Assembly: GCA_001305115.1 (NCBI GenBank)
Contig: BCAA01000001.1
Span: forward strand, 186,001-250,000
From: Clostridia bacterium UC5.1-1E11
GTDB lineage: Bacteria; Bacillota; Clostridia; Oscillospirales; Acutalibacteraceae
Direction: 5' to 3'
Length of the DNA stretch: 64,000 bases
Shown here: in pieces, positions 1-8,379 of the stretch
Layout of the letters: each line of letters begins with the position of its first letter
Position numbering within the stretch: position 1 is the stretch's first letter
Position numbers and translations under genes: made by a program
The notes under the pieces: model-generated
Told to the model about the DNA's origin: nothing
The model's database searches: none
Seen by the model: the letters and a program-made list of their open reading frames with translations, nothing else

Positions 1-519
1 GTACTGACGGAAGAGCATTATTTCCAGGGAAAGAGCGACTACCTGCGTGCGATTCGTGCGGCGGTCTCCCTTCCGATCCTGCGCAAGGATTTCTTTATCG
101 ATCCCTACCAAATCTATGAAGCCCGCGCCATGGGCGCGGATGCCATCTTGCTGATTGCCGCCCTGTTGGACACAAAAACCATGCAGGAATTTGCCGCAAT
201 CGCACACAGTCTGGGGCTTGCATGCCTCACAGAGGTTCATAACGAAGAGGAACTCTCTTCCGCCTTGGACGCTGGCTGCGATCTCCTTGGAATCAATAAT
301 CGCAATCTCAAGACCTTCGAAGTCAACTTGTCTGTCACGGAACGTTTGGCTTCTCAGGTTCCCGATGGGTGTGTTTTGGTATCGGAGAGCGGAATACGCA
401 ACAACGGCGATATGAAAATTGTGCGCAAGCACGGTGCAGATGCTGTTCTGATTGGAGAAACATTGATGCGCAGTGGTGATATTGGACGTTCTCTTCGAGA
501 ATTGAGGGATGGCGTATGA
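1..519 (+). CDS. trpC: Indole-3-glycerol-phosphate synthase, 5'-truncated by window edge
   Basis: The frame is open from base 1 and stops at TGA 517-519, so the N-terminal part lies outside the window. The visible 172 residues carry the C-terminal two thirds of the TrpC barrel: LPILRKDFFID (with the active-site Lys), TEVHNEEEL, GINNRNLKTF, SESGI and DAVLIGETLM. The enzyme closes carboxyphenylamino-deoxyribulose phosphate to indole-3-glycerol phosphate in tryptophan synthesis. The stop overlaps the trpF start (ATGA at 516-519), a sign of translational coupling in a trp operon whose trpE/G/D genes would lie to the left. Confidence 0.95.
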   Translation, partial: VLTEEHYFQGKSDYLRAIRAAVSLPILRKDFFIDPYQIYEARAMGADAILLIAALLDTKTMQEFAAIAHSLGLACLTEVHNEEELSSALDAGCDLLGINNRNLKTFEVNLSVTERLASQVPDGCVLVSESGIRNNGDMKIVRKHGADAVLIGETLMRSGDIGRSLRELRDGV

Positions 520-1169
520 AACTAAAGCTCTGTGGTATTCGCAGGCTGGAGGACATCGGCTATATCAATGAATTTCCGCCGGACTATATTGGTTTTGTCT
601 TTGCAGAAAGTAAGCGGCAGGTTTCTGTAGAACAGGCCGCGACGCTTGCCCAGTCCCTCCATCCGGGGATTCAGACGGTGGGTGTATTTGTCAACGCTCC
701 TTTAGAACACTTGCTCCAAACTGCAGAACGTGTTAGACTGGATATATTGCAGCTCCACGGGGACGAGGATGCATCCTATATTCACGCGTTGCGCCAACGG
801 ACAAAATGTCCTATTTGGAAAGCCGTCCGTGTCACCAATGCAGAGAGCATTCGCCGTGCGGAGAAACTCCCGGCGGATCTACTCCTGTTGGACAGCTTTT
901 CCCCCGCTGTCTACGGAGGAAGTGGACAGATAGCCGATTGGAATGCCATACGAGGGGCCCACCCGCAAAAGCCCTTTTTTCTCGCGGGTGGATTGACGAT
1001 CGATAACCTCTCCGAGGCAATACAGGCGGTTCAGCCGGCCGGCGTCGATCTTTCCGGCGGTATTGAAACAGATGGCTGCAAAGACAGGGAAAAAATCCGT
1101 GCCGTGGTCGCGCAATTTCGGGCGCTTCAGCACAGACAGGGGATCAATCAGGAAGGAAGGACAACATGA
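516..1169 (+). CDS. trpF: Phosphoribosylanthranilate isomerase
   Basis: 217 residues, the usual length for monofunctional TrpF. The N-terminal KLCGIRR (residues 3-9) holds the catalytic Cys of the family, LQLHGDE sits in the middle of the barrel, and LLLDSF and VDLSGGIE match the later phosphate-binding strands. It performs the Amadori rearrangement of phosphoribosylanthranilate to CdRP, the substrate of TrpC. ATG 516 overlaps the trpC stop, and its own TGA overlaps the trpB ATG at 1166, so trpC-F-B are tightly coupled. The C-terminal tail ([12 protein letters not shown]) is polar and probably disordered. Confidence 0.96.
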   Translation: MKLKLCGIRRLEDIGYINEFPPDYIGFVFAESKRQVSVEQAATLAQSLHPGIQTVGVFVNAPLEHLLQTAERVRLDILQLHGDEDASYIHALRQRTKCPIWKAVRVTNAESIRRAEKLPADLLLLDSFSPAVYGGSGQIADWNAIRGAHPQKPFFLAGGLTIDNLSEAIQAVQPAGVDLSGGIETDGCKDREKIRAVVAQFRALQHRQGINQEGRTT

Positions 1170-2359
1170 ACAAGATCGGAAGATATGGCGAATATGGCGG
1201 TCAGTATGTACCCGAAACGGTGATGAATGCCGTCCATGAACTGGAAGCCGCTTATACAAAATATAAGGATGACCCGGATTTTCAGAGGGAGCTCTCCTGG
1301 TATTACCAGAATTACGCCGGCCGCCCCTCCATGCTTTACTACGCGGAGAAAATGACCAAGGACCTTTGCGGGGCAAAGATTTATATCAAACGAGAAGACC
1401 TCAATCATACCGGTTCCCATAAAATCAACAATGTGTTGGGGCAGATCTTGCTAGCAAAACGTATGGGGAAAAAACGCATCATCGCAGAAACCGGCGCTGG
1501 CCAACACGGCGTTGCAACAGCGACCGCTGCCGCGTTGTTTGGCATGGAATGCGAAGTCTACATGGGAGCAACCGACGTGGAACGCCAGTCGCTCAATGTT
1601 TATCGGATGGAATTGCTTGGTGCAAAGGTAACGCCGGTCAACAGTGGAACTGCGACCCTGAAAGATGCAATTAACGAGGCCATGCGGGACTGGACGACTA
1701 ATATCGACACCACGTATTATTTGATCGGTTCTGTGATGGGCCCCCATCCCTATCCACAAATGGTGCGCGATTTTCAAAAAATCATCGGTGTGGAGGCCAA
1801 GCGCCAGCTAATGGAACGTGAGGGCAAGCTGCCGGACGCTGTTTGCGCCTGTGTGGGCGGCGGCTCCAATGCGATGGGGATGTTTTACGACTTTATTCCG
1901 GACACATCGGTACGGCTACTCGGCGCCGAGGCAGCTGGCGAAGGGGTTGACACCGACCGTACTGCAGCAACCATCACCAGAGGCCGTACGGGAATCTTTC
2001 ACGGCATGAAATCGATCTTCTTACAAAATGAGGAAGGCCAGATTGCACCGGTCTATTCCCTCTCCGCTGGTCTGGATTATCCGGGTATTGGACCGGAACA
2101 TGCCCAACTGGCTAAAACCGGGCGCGGTGAATACTTTGCCATCACCGATGAGGAGGCCGTCCGCGCCTTTGAATATCTCTCCCGAATGGAGGGAATTATC
2201 CCGGCGATTGAGTCCGCACATGCCGTTGCATTGGCATGCAAGGTTGCTCCGACTATGCGCAACGATCAAAGCATCATTATCTGCCTATCCGGACGAGGCG
2301 ACAAGGATGTCTACCAAGTGGCAAGATACAGGGGGGTACAGCTCAATGAACAGGATTGA
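1166..2359 (+). CDS. trpB: Tryptophan synthase beta chain
   Basis: 397 residues, intact, the normal length for TrpB1. Visible landmarks are the N-terminal [14 protein letters not shown], the PLP lysine in [18 protein letters not shown] (catalytic Glu in the loop before the active site), the PLP-phosphate loop GGGSNAMG and the GRGDKD C-terminal motif. It condenses indole with serine to give tryptophan in the alpha2-beta2 complex with TrpA. It overlaps trpF by 4 nt and trpA by 14 nt (trpA ATG 2346), consistent with 1:1 synthesis of the two chains. Confidence 0.98.
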   Translation: MNKIGRYGEYGGQYVPETVMNAVHELEAAYTKYKDDPDFQRELSWYYQNYAGRPSMLYYAEKMTKDLCGAKIYIKREDLNHTGSHKINNVLGQILLAKRMGKKRIIAETGAGQHGVATATAAALFGMECEVYMGATDVERQSLNVYRMELLGAKVTPVNSGTATLKDAINEAMRDWTTNIDTTYYLIGSVMGPHPYPQMVRDFQKIIGVEAKRQLMEREGKLPDAVCACVGGGSNAMGMFYDFIPDTSVRLLGAEAAGEGVDTDRTAATITRGRTGIFHGMKSIFLQNEEGQIAPVYSLSAGLDYPGIGPEHAQLAKTGRGEYFAITDEEAVRAFEYLSRMEGIIPAIESAHAVALACKVAPTMRNDQSIIICLSGRGDKDVYQVARYRGVQLNEQD

Positions 2360-3135
2360 CGCAACATTTCAGGGACTCAAAAAGCAGGGCCGCAAAGCGC
2401 TGATTCCATTTGTAACGGCCGGCGATGCGGGATTGGATACTACTGAACAGCTGGTCCTGCAATTGGAATCCGCCGGAGCTAATATCATTGAATTGGGGGT
2501 TCCGTTTTCCGATCCAATCGCTGAGGGACCCGTTATTCAAGAGGCCAGTGTCCGTTCCCTAAAAAATGGAACCAAGCTGGTGGACATCTTTCATTTGGTC
2601 AAACGTCTTCGGAAAAAGACACAGATTCCCCTTTTGTTGATGCTCTATATCAACAGCATCTTCGGATTTGGTACAGAGCGCTTTTTTCAGCTGTGTGCTG
2701 AATGCGGGGTCGACGGTGTCATTGTTCCCGACATGCCTTTCGAAGAAAGAGATGAAATTCAGGCCTTCGCAGACCGTGCAGGCGTTTACTCTATCCGTAT
2801 GGTAGCGCCCACATCGCACGAACGCATTGCCGCAATTGCTAGTTCTGCACAAGGTTTCCTATACTGTGTCTCTTCCACTGGCGTCACTGGCACGCGCAAA
2901 AACGTTTACCACCGATTTTGATGCCTTTTTCGGTACGATTAGTCAATATGCACGGGTTCCCTATGCGGTGGGATTTGGAATTTCCGGGCCGGAGCAGGCA
3001 AAAAAGATGAGCGCTTATTGCGACGGTGTGATCGTCGGCAGCGCTATTGTAAAAATGGTGGCACAATATGGGAAGGACTGTGTTGAGCCCGTCGGAAGTT
3101 TCGCCGCTTCTCTTCGTGCAGCGTTGGATCAATAA
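2346..3135 (+). CDS. trpA: Tryptophan synthase alpha chain, frameshifted
   Basis: The protein starts [14 protein letters not shown] at ATG 2346 and shows [14 protein letters not shown] (catalytic Glu and Asp), [13 protein letters not shown] and [11 protein letters not shown]. After codon TGTRK the frame runs into TGA at 2919-2921, while the next frame continues [24 protein letters not shown] and VIVGSAIVK to 3135. Removing one A from the A5 run 2898-2902 restores a normal ~263-residue TrpA. The enzyme splits indole-3-glycerol phosphate into indole and glyceraldehyde 3-phosphate. An operon carrying a dead trpA but intact trpB is less likely than a one-base sequence error. Confidence 0.93.
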
Positions 3136-3138
3136 TCC

Positions 3139-3168
3139 TTTACAATTTCTCGCCCGCCATGGTATCAT
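3139..3168 (+). promoter_or_regulatory. Possible promoter in front of cbiL
   Basis: TTTACA at 3139-3144 and TATCAT at 3163-3168 are 18 bp apart in the short gap between trpA and cbiL. An 11-bp sequence overlapping this promoter (3153-3163) is repeated in inverted orientation over the cbiL start (3206-3216). Assignment rests only on hexamer similarity. Confidence 0.35.
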
Positions 3169-3208
3169 AAACTCCGAATTCTTAGACAACATTGGAGGAA
3201 TGAAAACC

Positions 3209-3895
3209 ATGGCGGGAGTTTTATATAGCATTGGCGTTGGTCCAGGTGATCCAGAACTTCTTACACGCAAAGCAGAGCGCCTCATTCGCAGTTGCCCGAT
3301 CCTTGCAGCCCCCGGCGGACGGGATAGTACATCCTATCGCATCGCCGAACAAGCTATTCCAGAAATAGCTGGTAAACCGTGCCTTTCCTTGCACCTTCCC
3401 ATGACACGCGATCCGGAGATCTTACAGGAAAGCCATCGGGTAGCGGCCGGACAAGTTGCAGAAGAGTTGAAAAAAATCAGGATATTGCGCTTCTCACACT
3501 AGGCGATCCATCGATCTATTCCACCTGTATGTACATACAGAACCAAATTCGTGCAATGGGGGTTTTCGTATCAGATGGTAGCCGGGGTACCATCCTTTTG
3601 TGCGGCCGCGGCATCCCTCGGGGAAAGTCTGACCGAAGCAGATCAACCCCTGCGGATTCTCCCCGCCTCTTATCCCTGTACCGAACCGGAGCTAGATGCC
3701 CCGGGTGTGAAAGTGCTGATGAAAAGTGGAAAGCAATTTGGGCAAGTGAAACAGCTTTTGCTCAAAAAGGGGGTTGCAGAGCGCACCCGTGTTGTACAAA
3801 ACTGTGGGTTGCCAGGGGAAACAATCTTTCCCACCTTGATCGAATCCGAAGATACGGCAGGATACTTCACTTTGCTGATCGTCAAAGAATCATAA
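3209..3895 (+). CDS. cbiL: Precorrin-2/cobalt-factor II C20-methyltransferase, two frameshifts
   Basis: Three frames join into one 228-residue SAM-dependent methyltransferase: N-terminal LYSIGVGPGDPELLTRKA and AAPGGR, then LLTLGDPSIYSTCMYIQ, then MVAGVPSFCAAAA. The first break is one base lost in the A7 run 3470-3476, the second one base gained in the G5 run 3558-3562. ATG 3209 is preferred over ATG 3200 because GGAGG (3194-3198) is spaced correctly only for the former. CbiL/CobI methylates C20 of (cobalt-)precorrin-2. All other corrin genes seen here sit 47 kb away on the opposite strand, so this copy is detached from them. The whole-gene length is in frame, supporting compensating sequence errors. 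Confidence 0.9.
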
Positions 3896-3921
3896 TATCC
3901 AGGAAAGGAGAAAGACGCAAC

Positions 3922-4386
3922 ATGGTTTCCATTGAAAAAGCGGAACAAATACTGGCGGAATTGATGGACGAACTCCCGGATGCCTTTTTTCAAGAACTCA
4001 ATGGCGGTGTCTGCTTGCTTCCCGAAGCCAAACAAGACCCCGATTTCCCAGGGGAAGACCTCTACATTTTGGGCGAGTACTGTGAAGATCCTTACTTGGG
4101 TAGAAGCATCGTGATCTATTATGGTTCCATTGAACCTGTATGCGGAGATTTATCCCCGTTGGAGTTGCGCCGTGAATTGCGCGATACACTTCGACATGAA
4201 TTCCGTCATCATGTGGAGGCATTGGCTGGCGAAAACGGGCTTGATCTGGAGGATGAAGCTTGGCTTGCAGATTATTTGGAAGAAATGCAGGCACACAAAA
4301 CCCCAGAGGAGTCTAGGCAGAGGGCCTATAAAAAAGGGCGTTCGGAGGGAAAACATTTCCACTGGTGGTCATGGCCTCACAAATAG
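3922..4386 (+). CDS. Small zincin-like metallopeptidase family protein
   Basis: 154 residues from ATG 3922, preceded by AGGAAAGGAG. The zinc-binding HExxH motif is visible as RHEFRHHVEAL, with an acidic stretch (DLEDEAWLADYLEEM) after it. The size and position of HExxH fit the minimal matrix-metalloprotease-like family of short bacterial proteins (metallopeptidase family, MMP_ACEL2062 type). No signal peptide or membrane segment is seen, so it is probably cytoplasmic. Substrate unknown. It is in frame with the middle segment of broken cbiL, which creates a long artificial open frame. I treat the two as separate genes because each has its own family boundaries and ribosome site. Confidence 0.75.
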   Translation: MVSIEKAEQILAELMDELPDAFFQELNGGVCLLPEAKQDPDFPGEDLYILGEYCEDPYLGRSIVIYYGSIEPVCGDLSPLELRRELRDTLRHEFRHHVEALAGENGLDLEDEAWLADYLEEMQAHKTPEESRQRAYKKGRSEGKHFHWWSWPHK

Positions 4387-4523
4387 GGATCTGCTGAAGG
4401 AATGCTACTATTTCGTTGGAATCCATTTCGCCCTTCCCAAGTGATCGCTATTGTCCTGCCCGTTTGGTAGGCGTTTTGGTTCCCTGTTCGATATATTTCC
4501 CGCGACAACATACAGAATCTACA

Positions 4524-4565
4524 AAAGTCCGCTGTGTACTTTAGAACTGGTACACAGCGGACTTT
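4524..4565 (+). terminator. Strong hairpin, probable terminator between zincin gene and trxA
   Basis: A perfect 16-bp inverted repeat (4524-4539 and 4550-4565) encloses a 10-nt loop. The stem is flanked by AAA on the left and TTT on the right. It lies 138 nt after the zincin stop and 84 nt before trxA. The run of T after the stem is short, so an additional regulatory role cannot be excluded. Confidence 0.6.
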
Positions 4566-4649
4566 GCCTTTGGTGATTTGATCACAGAACTTTGAGCGCA
4601 TTTTTCATATACTAAGAACAAATCAAACAACACGAAAGGAGACGTACTT

Positions 4650-4964
4650 ATGTCTGTTCTTCACCTGACAAAAGAAACTTTTGCACAGGAGGTGCTAAAC
4701 ACCTCGCTTCCGGTCTTAATCGATTTCTGGGCTCCTTGGTGTGGTCCATGCCGGATGGTATCCCCCATGATCGATCAAATTGCGCAGGAGTTAAAGGACT
4801 CTGCTAAGGTCTGTAAGATCAATATCGACGAAGAACCCGAGTTGGCTTCAGCTTTTGGCGTAATGAGCATCCCTACGCTTCTGGTGATTCAAGAAGGCAA
4901 AGTGGTCGATCAATCCGTTGGCTTAAAAGCCAAGGAGCAAATCAAACAGATGCTTCCTGTTTAA
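4650..4964 (+). CDS. trxA: Thioredoxin
   Basis: 104 residues with the canonical active site WCGPC (residues 30-34), the buried FWAP segment before it and the cis-Pro loop SIPTLLVI. It is a general dithiol-disulfide reductant for ribonucleotide reductase, methionine sulfoxide reductases and peroxidases. ATG 4650 follows a GAAAGGAGA ribosome site. It is convergent with the Crp/Fnr gene: the stops are separated by only 3 bp (4964/4968). Confidence 0.97.
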   Translation: MSVLHLTKETFAQEVLNTSLPVLIDFWAPWCGPCRMVSPMIDQIAQELKDSAKVCKINIDEEPELASAFGVMSIPTLLVIQEGKVVDQSVGLKAKEQIKQMLPV

Positions 4965-4967
4965 ACC

Positions 4968-5651
4968 TTATTCATTCGCCAGAATATTCAACCTTTTCCG
5001 ATCCAGTAGACGGATCCCCCCACGATACCCCTTTACCAAACCTTCGCTTTGGAAATATTTCAACATGCGTGAAATGACCTCTCGAGCACTTCCCATATGG
5101 CGTGCGATCTGTTCGTGCGTAAGTGTGATCGTGTCCCCACCTTCCAGTGCAGCTTGTTCCAGCAAAAAAATAGCGAGCCGGCGATCAAACTTCATGAAAA
5201 CAATCTGTTCAACCACCCACATCACATCCGAAAATCGCGCAGAAATCGTTTCCTGTAAAAAGGTTTGCACTGCCAGATTCGTTTTCCCCAGGGCGTCATA
5301 TGCAGAAGCTTGTATGAGATACAGTTCCGTTTCACATTCTGTATCCACATAAATCTCAAAGGAGATATTTTTTAAAATACACGACGCTGAGAGAAAACAA
5401 ACGTCTCCGTCGATCAAGCGGTATAAAGTGATTTCCTTTCCCTCATCGGACATCAGGTACGCCCGCAGTTGCCCTCGTTTCACTGCGAGTACACCCGTAC
5501 ATTCCTTTAGTCCACTGTGGATGCGGTGCCCTTTTTCATACACATAGCGCTTTGTATGTGATATGATTTTTTGTTGCTCCACAAGCGTTAGTCCTTTCCA
5601 AAATGGAAAAACTTCTGTATAGAAGTTTTGGTCCAGCGGTTCCATATCCAA
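4968..5651 (-). CDS. Crp/Fnr family transcriptional regulator
   Basis: 227 residues. The N-terminal two thirds read as a cyclic-nucleotide-binding-like beta barrel (GVLAVKRGQLRAYLMSDEGKE, followed by LIDGDVCFLSASCIL) and the C-terminal part is a winged helix: LTHEQIARHMGSAREVISRML with a wing LVKGYRGGIRLL. It has no N-terminal four-Cys cluster like Fnr of E. coli. Cys residues are at the barrel edge only (CTGVL, CFLSASC, ETECE region). Such clostridial members often sense redox, NO or heme, but the ligand here is unknown. Convergent with trxA. Confidence 0.85.
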   Translation of the reverse strand: MDMEPLDQNFYTEVFPFWKGLTLVEQQKIISHTKRYVYEKGHRIHSGLKECTGVLAVKRGQLRAYLMSDEGKEITLYRLIDGDVCFLSASCILKNISFEIYVDTECETELYLIQASAYDALGKTNLAVQTFLQETISARFSDVMWVVEQIVFMKFDRRLAIFLLEQAALEGGDTITLTHEQIARHMGSAREVISRMLKYFQSEGLVKGYRGGIRLLDRKRLNILANE

Positions 5652-5718
5652 CCCTCCTTGCTCTGCACCTTTTATTCAGTATATCATAATTGTCAGAGAA
5701 AAAGGAAAAAGTATGGAA

Positions 5719-5751
5719 AAACCTCCGATGGGAAATTTCCATCGGAGGTTT
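5719..5751 (-). terminator. Intrinsic terminator after rsiV-like gene
   Basis: Perfect 13-bp stem (5719-5731 with 5739-5751) and a 7-nt loop. Read on the minus strand it starts just after the stop at 5754 and is followed by TTTTT, the form of a Rho-independent terminator for the sigma/anti-sigma operon. Confidence 0.85.
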
Positions 5752-5753
5752 AT

Positions 5754-6632
5754 TTATAGAATAATCTCAAACTCCTGTGCTCCAAACGCACCAGGGGCAA
5801 TCTCATAAGGAGCGAATACAACAACCGGATTGCCTTTTTCATTTAAATAGAATTTGGTGTTTTCATCCACTGTTGTAAATCCCTCTATCCCATCGCTGCC
5901 ATCCCAATAGACAAGATTTTCATCGTCTTCCATCCGTTTCTGCATCTGTTCACGAATGCTTTCATTGGCTATTGAAATGTAATCCTCTCCAAGAATGTCT
6001 TCAAGCGTCAACGTTTTTTCGTTCTTCAAATCGATATTGTAGAAATATTGCACATTATACGCATTGCACCAGTTCTCATTTGCAATAAGTTCTAGAGATA
6101 AACGTGTGTCCGATTGATATTTCACATTGTATTGTACATCTACTTGTATTCCCTTCTCTGTAAATTCTTCTTCGGTGCCCCCGGTCGCCAAAAATGCTTC
6201 TTTGTATTCTGCAATATTTTGTTCCGCTTGTTTCTCATAGTCTGCTACGATCTTCTGAATCTGCGCATTGACATCGGTTACCGCGCTGTTATTCTCTTGT
6301 CCTTCGATCTGTGGGACTTCTACCTGAACTGTTTTATCGTCATCCTGATAAACATAGCTTCTCCACGTTACAACCTGAACGAGTTCTCCCACCACTGGTA
6401 CCTTGGCAACTGCTGCGGCAAAGGGTTCGCTGATATTCAGCGCTGCGATAAATCCAATCACCAGGCATGCCGCCGTAGCAGCGATTCGTTTCCCATATCG
6501 TTTCATCTGAATCACCTTTCCCTTTTTATTGGTCTGTTGGATTGCCTTTTGAACCACCTCTGAAAGTCCATTTGGAATTTCCGTCGCATCATATATTTTC
6601 TTTGAGTCACGGATACGATCTTCTTTGTTCAT
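5754..6632 (-). CDS. rsiV: RsiV-type membrane anti-sigma factor (DUF3298 domain)
   Basis: 292 residues. A short cytoplasmic N-terminus (about 1-48, basic before the membrane) is followed by one membrane segment (roughly 50-68, AATAACLVIGFIAAL) and a large external domain. The external domain ends with WDGSDGIEGFTTVDENTKFYLNE and VVVFAPYEIAPGAFGA, the signature of RsiV/DUF3298 proteins. In Bacillus, RsiV holds SigV inactive and binds lysozyme directly, which triggers its cleavage. The start ATG overlaps the sigma-factor stop (6629-6632), so the two are co-translated. The symbol is by similarity and the inducer here is inferred. Confidence 0.82.
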   Translation of the reverse strand: MNKEDRIRDSKKIYDATEIPNGLSEVVQKAIQQTNKKGKVIQMKRYGKRIAATAACLVIGFIAALNISEPFAAAVAKVPVVGELVQVVTWRSYVYQDDDKTVQVEVPQIEGQENNSAVTDVNAQIQKIVADYEKQAEQNIAEYKEAFLATGGTEEEFTEKGIQVDVQYNVKYQSDTRLSLELIANENWCNAYNVQYFYNIDLKNEKTLTLEDILGEDYISIANESIREQMQKRMEDDENLVYWDGSDGIEGFTTVDENTKFYLNEKGNPVVVFAPYEIAPGAFGAQEFEIIL

Positions 6633-7123
6633 GCCAATCCCTCCTCAAAAGTAGCTTTAATATTTTTTAGTCCAGCATAGAGACGGTATTTGACCGTACT
6701 GAGCTTTGCCCCTGTAACTTCAGCAATCTCTGCCAAAGAGAAATCCTCATAAAAACGGAGAATCACCACTGTTTTCATCTCCTCAGGCAGTTTTTGCACC
6801 TGCTCATAGATCTCCATTGCCTGATGGTTTTCCTCGACCGGCTGGTCCTGTATGCGCTGTAGATCTTCCGGTTCATAAGCACACTCTCTTTTTCCCTTTT
6901 GAAGTGCGGTCAAACACTCATTGACCAGCACCCTATAAAACCAAGTCTTTATGTATTTGATGTTTCGAATGGAGTTGTAATGTTCCAAAGCTTTAACAAT
7001 CGCATTTTGTACAACATCGAGCGCGGCATCCGGGTTATGGACGTAGGAAAATGCAAGCCGGTAAAATTTTTCCTGATTCGTCAATAAATACCCGATGATC
7101 TCTTCACGCAATGGATCTTTCAT
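6629..7123 (-). CDS. sigV: ECF-type RNA polymerase sigma factor (SigV-like)
   Basis: 164 residues with both ECF regions: region 2 FYRLAFSYVHNPDAALDVVQNAIVKAL and WFYRVLVNECL, region 4 LPEEMKTVVILRFYEDFSLAEIAE followed by STVKYRLYAGLK. No region 1 or 3 is present, as usual for ECF factors. It is coupled by a 4-nt overlap to an RsiV-type anti-sigma factor, which points to an envelope-stress (possibly lysozyme) regulon. A good ribosome site (GAAGGAGGG) precedes ATG 7123. Autoregulation is common for this group, but I could not identify a convincing ECF promoter upstream. Confidence 0.92.
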   Translation of the reverse strand: MKDPLREEIIGYLLTNQEKFYRLAFSYVHNPDAALDVVQNAIVKALEHYNSIRNIKYIKTWFYRVLVNECLTALQKGKRECAYEPEDLQRIQDQPVEENHQAMEIYEQVQKLPEEMKTVVILRFYEDFSLAEIAEVTGAKLSTVKYRLYAGLKNIKATFEEGLA

Positions 7124-7270
7124 AAAAGACCCTCCTTCGTCTTGTTTCCGTTCTAATCTTTAGACCAATGGAACTCGGCAAAAGTCAGCCCGGCACAAAA
7201 TTTTCCCCACAGAGCCCCGAGCCAATACTTTAAAAGAAAAACACTCTTTTGGTAAATGTATAACAAAGAA

Positions 7271-7313
7271 AATCCCCGGTACGGATGGATTTCTCCATTC
7301 ACACCGGGGATTG
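7271..7313 (-). terminator. Terminator downstream of recR
   Basis: Ten-base outer stem (7271-7280 with 7303-7312) around an imperfect inner stem. On the minus strand it starts about 10 nt after the recR stop and is followed by a T-rich stretch (TTTTCTTTG). Confidence 0.75.
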
Positions 7314-7323
7314 CTTATTTGGT

Positions 7324-7926
7324 TTAAATCTCACTGCGCCCTTCGATTGCACGAGAAAGGGTCACTTCATCTGCATACTCTAAATCGCCGCCAACCGGAA
7401 TTCCATAAGCCAAACGCGTCACTCGTACACCGAGCGGCTTGAGAAGACGGGAGATATACATCGCCGTCGCTTCTCCTTCCACTGTAGGATTGGTAGCCAT
7501 AATGACCTCCTTCACCCCACCTCCATGGACGCGAGCCAACAGTTCCTTAATACAGAGCTGATCCGGCCCTACCCCACTGAGCGGGGAAATTACCCCGTGT
7601 AGGACATGGTAAGTGGCATTGAATTCATTCGTGCGCTCCAAAGCAATTACGTCGCGGGGGTCTTCCACCACACAAATGATGGATCGATCCCTCGCTTCGT
7701 TTCGGCAAACGGGGCACAACTCTTGGTCGGTCAAGTTACAACAGATTTTGCAGTAGTGAATTTTCTCATGTGCATCCAATATGGCATTAGCAAAAGCTTC
7801 CGCCCCATCCTTGGATAAGCCTAACACATAATAGGCCAACCGCTGGGCACTTTTGTGTCCAATGCCGGGCAATTTCTCAAACTGCTCGATCAGACGCGAC
7901 AGCGGTGCAACGTTATAAGAGGGCAT
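7324..7926 (-). CDS. recR: Recombination mediator protein RecR
   Basis: 200 residues, the standard RecR length. It shows the helix-hairpin-helix [18 protein letters not shown], the four-Cys zinc finger ([16 protein letters not shown]), the Toprim segment [15 protein letters not shown] and the C-terminal [20 protein letters not shown]. RecR works with RecF/RecO to load RecA at ssDNA gaps. It follows ybaB by 3 bp and belongs to the conserved dnaX-ybaB-recR cluster. Confidence 0.98.
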   Translation of the reverse strand: MPSYNVAPLSRLIEQFEKLPGIGHKSAQRLAYYVLGLSKDGAEAFANAILDAHEKIHYCKICCNLTDQELCPVCRNEARDRSIICVVEDPRDVIALERTNEFNATYHVLHGVISPLSGVGPDQLCIKELLARVHGGGVKEVIMATNPTVEGEATAMYISRLLKPLGVRVTRLAYGIPVGGDLEYADEVTLSRAIEGRSEI

Positions 7927-7929
7927 ATT

Positions 7930-8280
7930 TTACAGGAGTCCCGGCATGTTAAAACCGCCGGAAATCTTCTCCATCTTTTCCGCCTTTTCCTCTGAAGCAG
8001 AGCGAAGCGCTTCGTTGACCGCTGCACGGACCAAGTCCGCCAACATTTCTACATCCTCTGGATCAACCACTTCGGGTTTGATCTCGATGGACTGCACTTC
8101 CAAACTGCCGGTGACCGTTGCCTTAACAGCATCTCCGCCGGAAGTCGCCGTATATAACTTCTTATCCAGCTCTGCGCTGGCTGCGTCCATCTCCTCCTGA
8201 ATTTTCTGGGCCTGACGAGCCAACTGCTGAATATTTGCAGCACCGCCCCCGCCGTATCCCTGTGGTAATCTTGCCTTCAT
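7930..8280 (-). CDS. ybaB: YbaB/EbfC family nucleoid-associated protein
   Basis: 116 residues. It begins with a Gly-rich segment (GYGGGGAANIQQL) and continues with a coiled-coil-forming helix (QAQKIQEEMDAASAEL) and the family's GGDAVKATVTGSLEVQSIEI and DLVRAAVNEALR. YbaB dimers bind DNA non-specifically or with weak preference. AAAAGGAG precedes ATG 8280. The position between dnaX and recR is the classic one. Confidence 0.95.
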   Translation of the reverse strand: MKARLPQGYGGGGAANIQQLARQAQKIQEEMDAASAELDKKLYTATSGGDAVKATVTGSLEVQSIEIKPEVVDPEDVEMLADLVRAAVNEALRSASEEKAEKMEKISGGFNMPGLL

Positions 8281-8379
8281 AAGTCAAAACTCCTTTTCAA
8301 AATATTCTTTGCCCTTGCAGGCTTTCTATAACATCAAATTCATGAGAACTGCTTTGTTTGTTCCGTCTACTTACACGAT

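Noticed and set aside
3379..4386. A 335-codon open frame joining the middle of cbiL to the zincin gene
   Set aside because: It is an accident of the two frameshifts in cbiL. The zincin has its own ribosome site and start at 3922.
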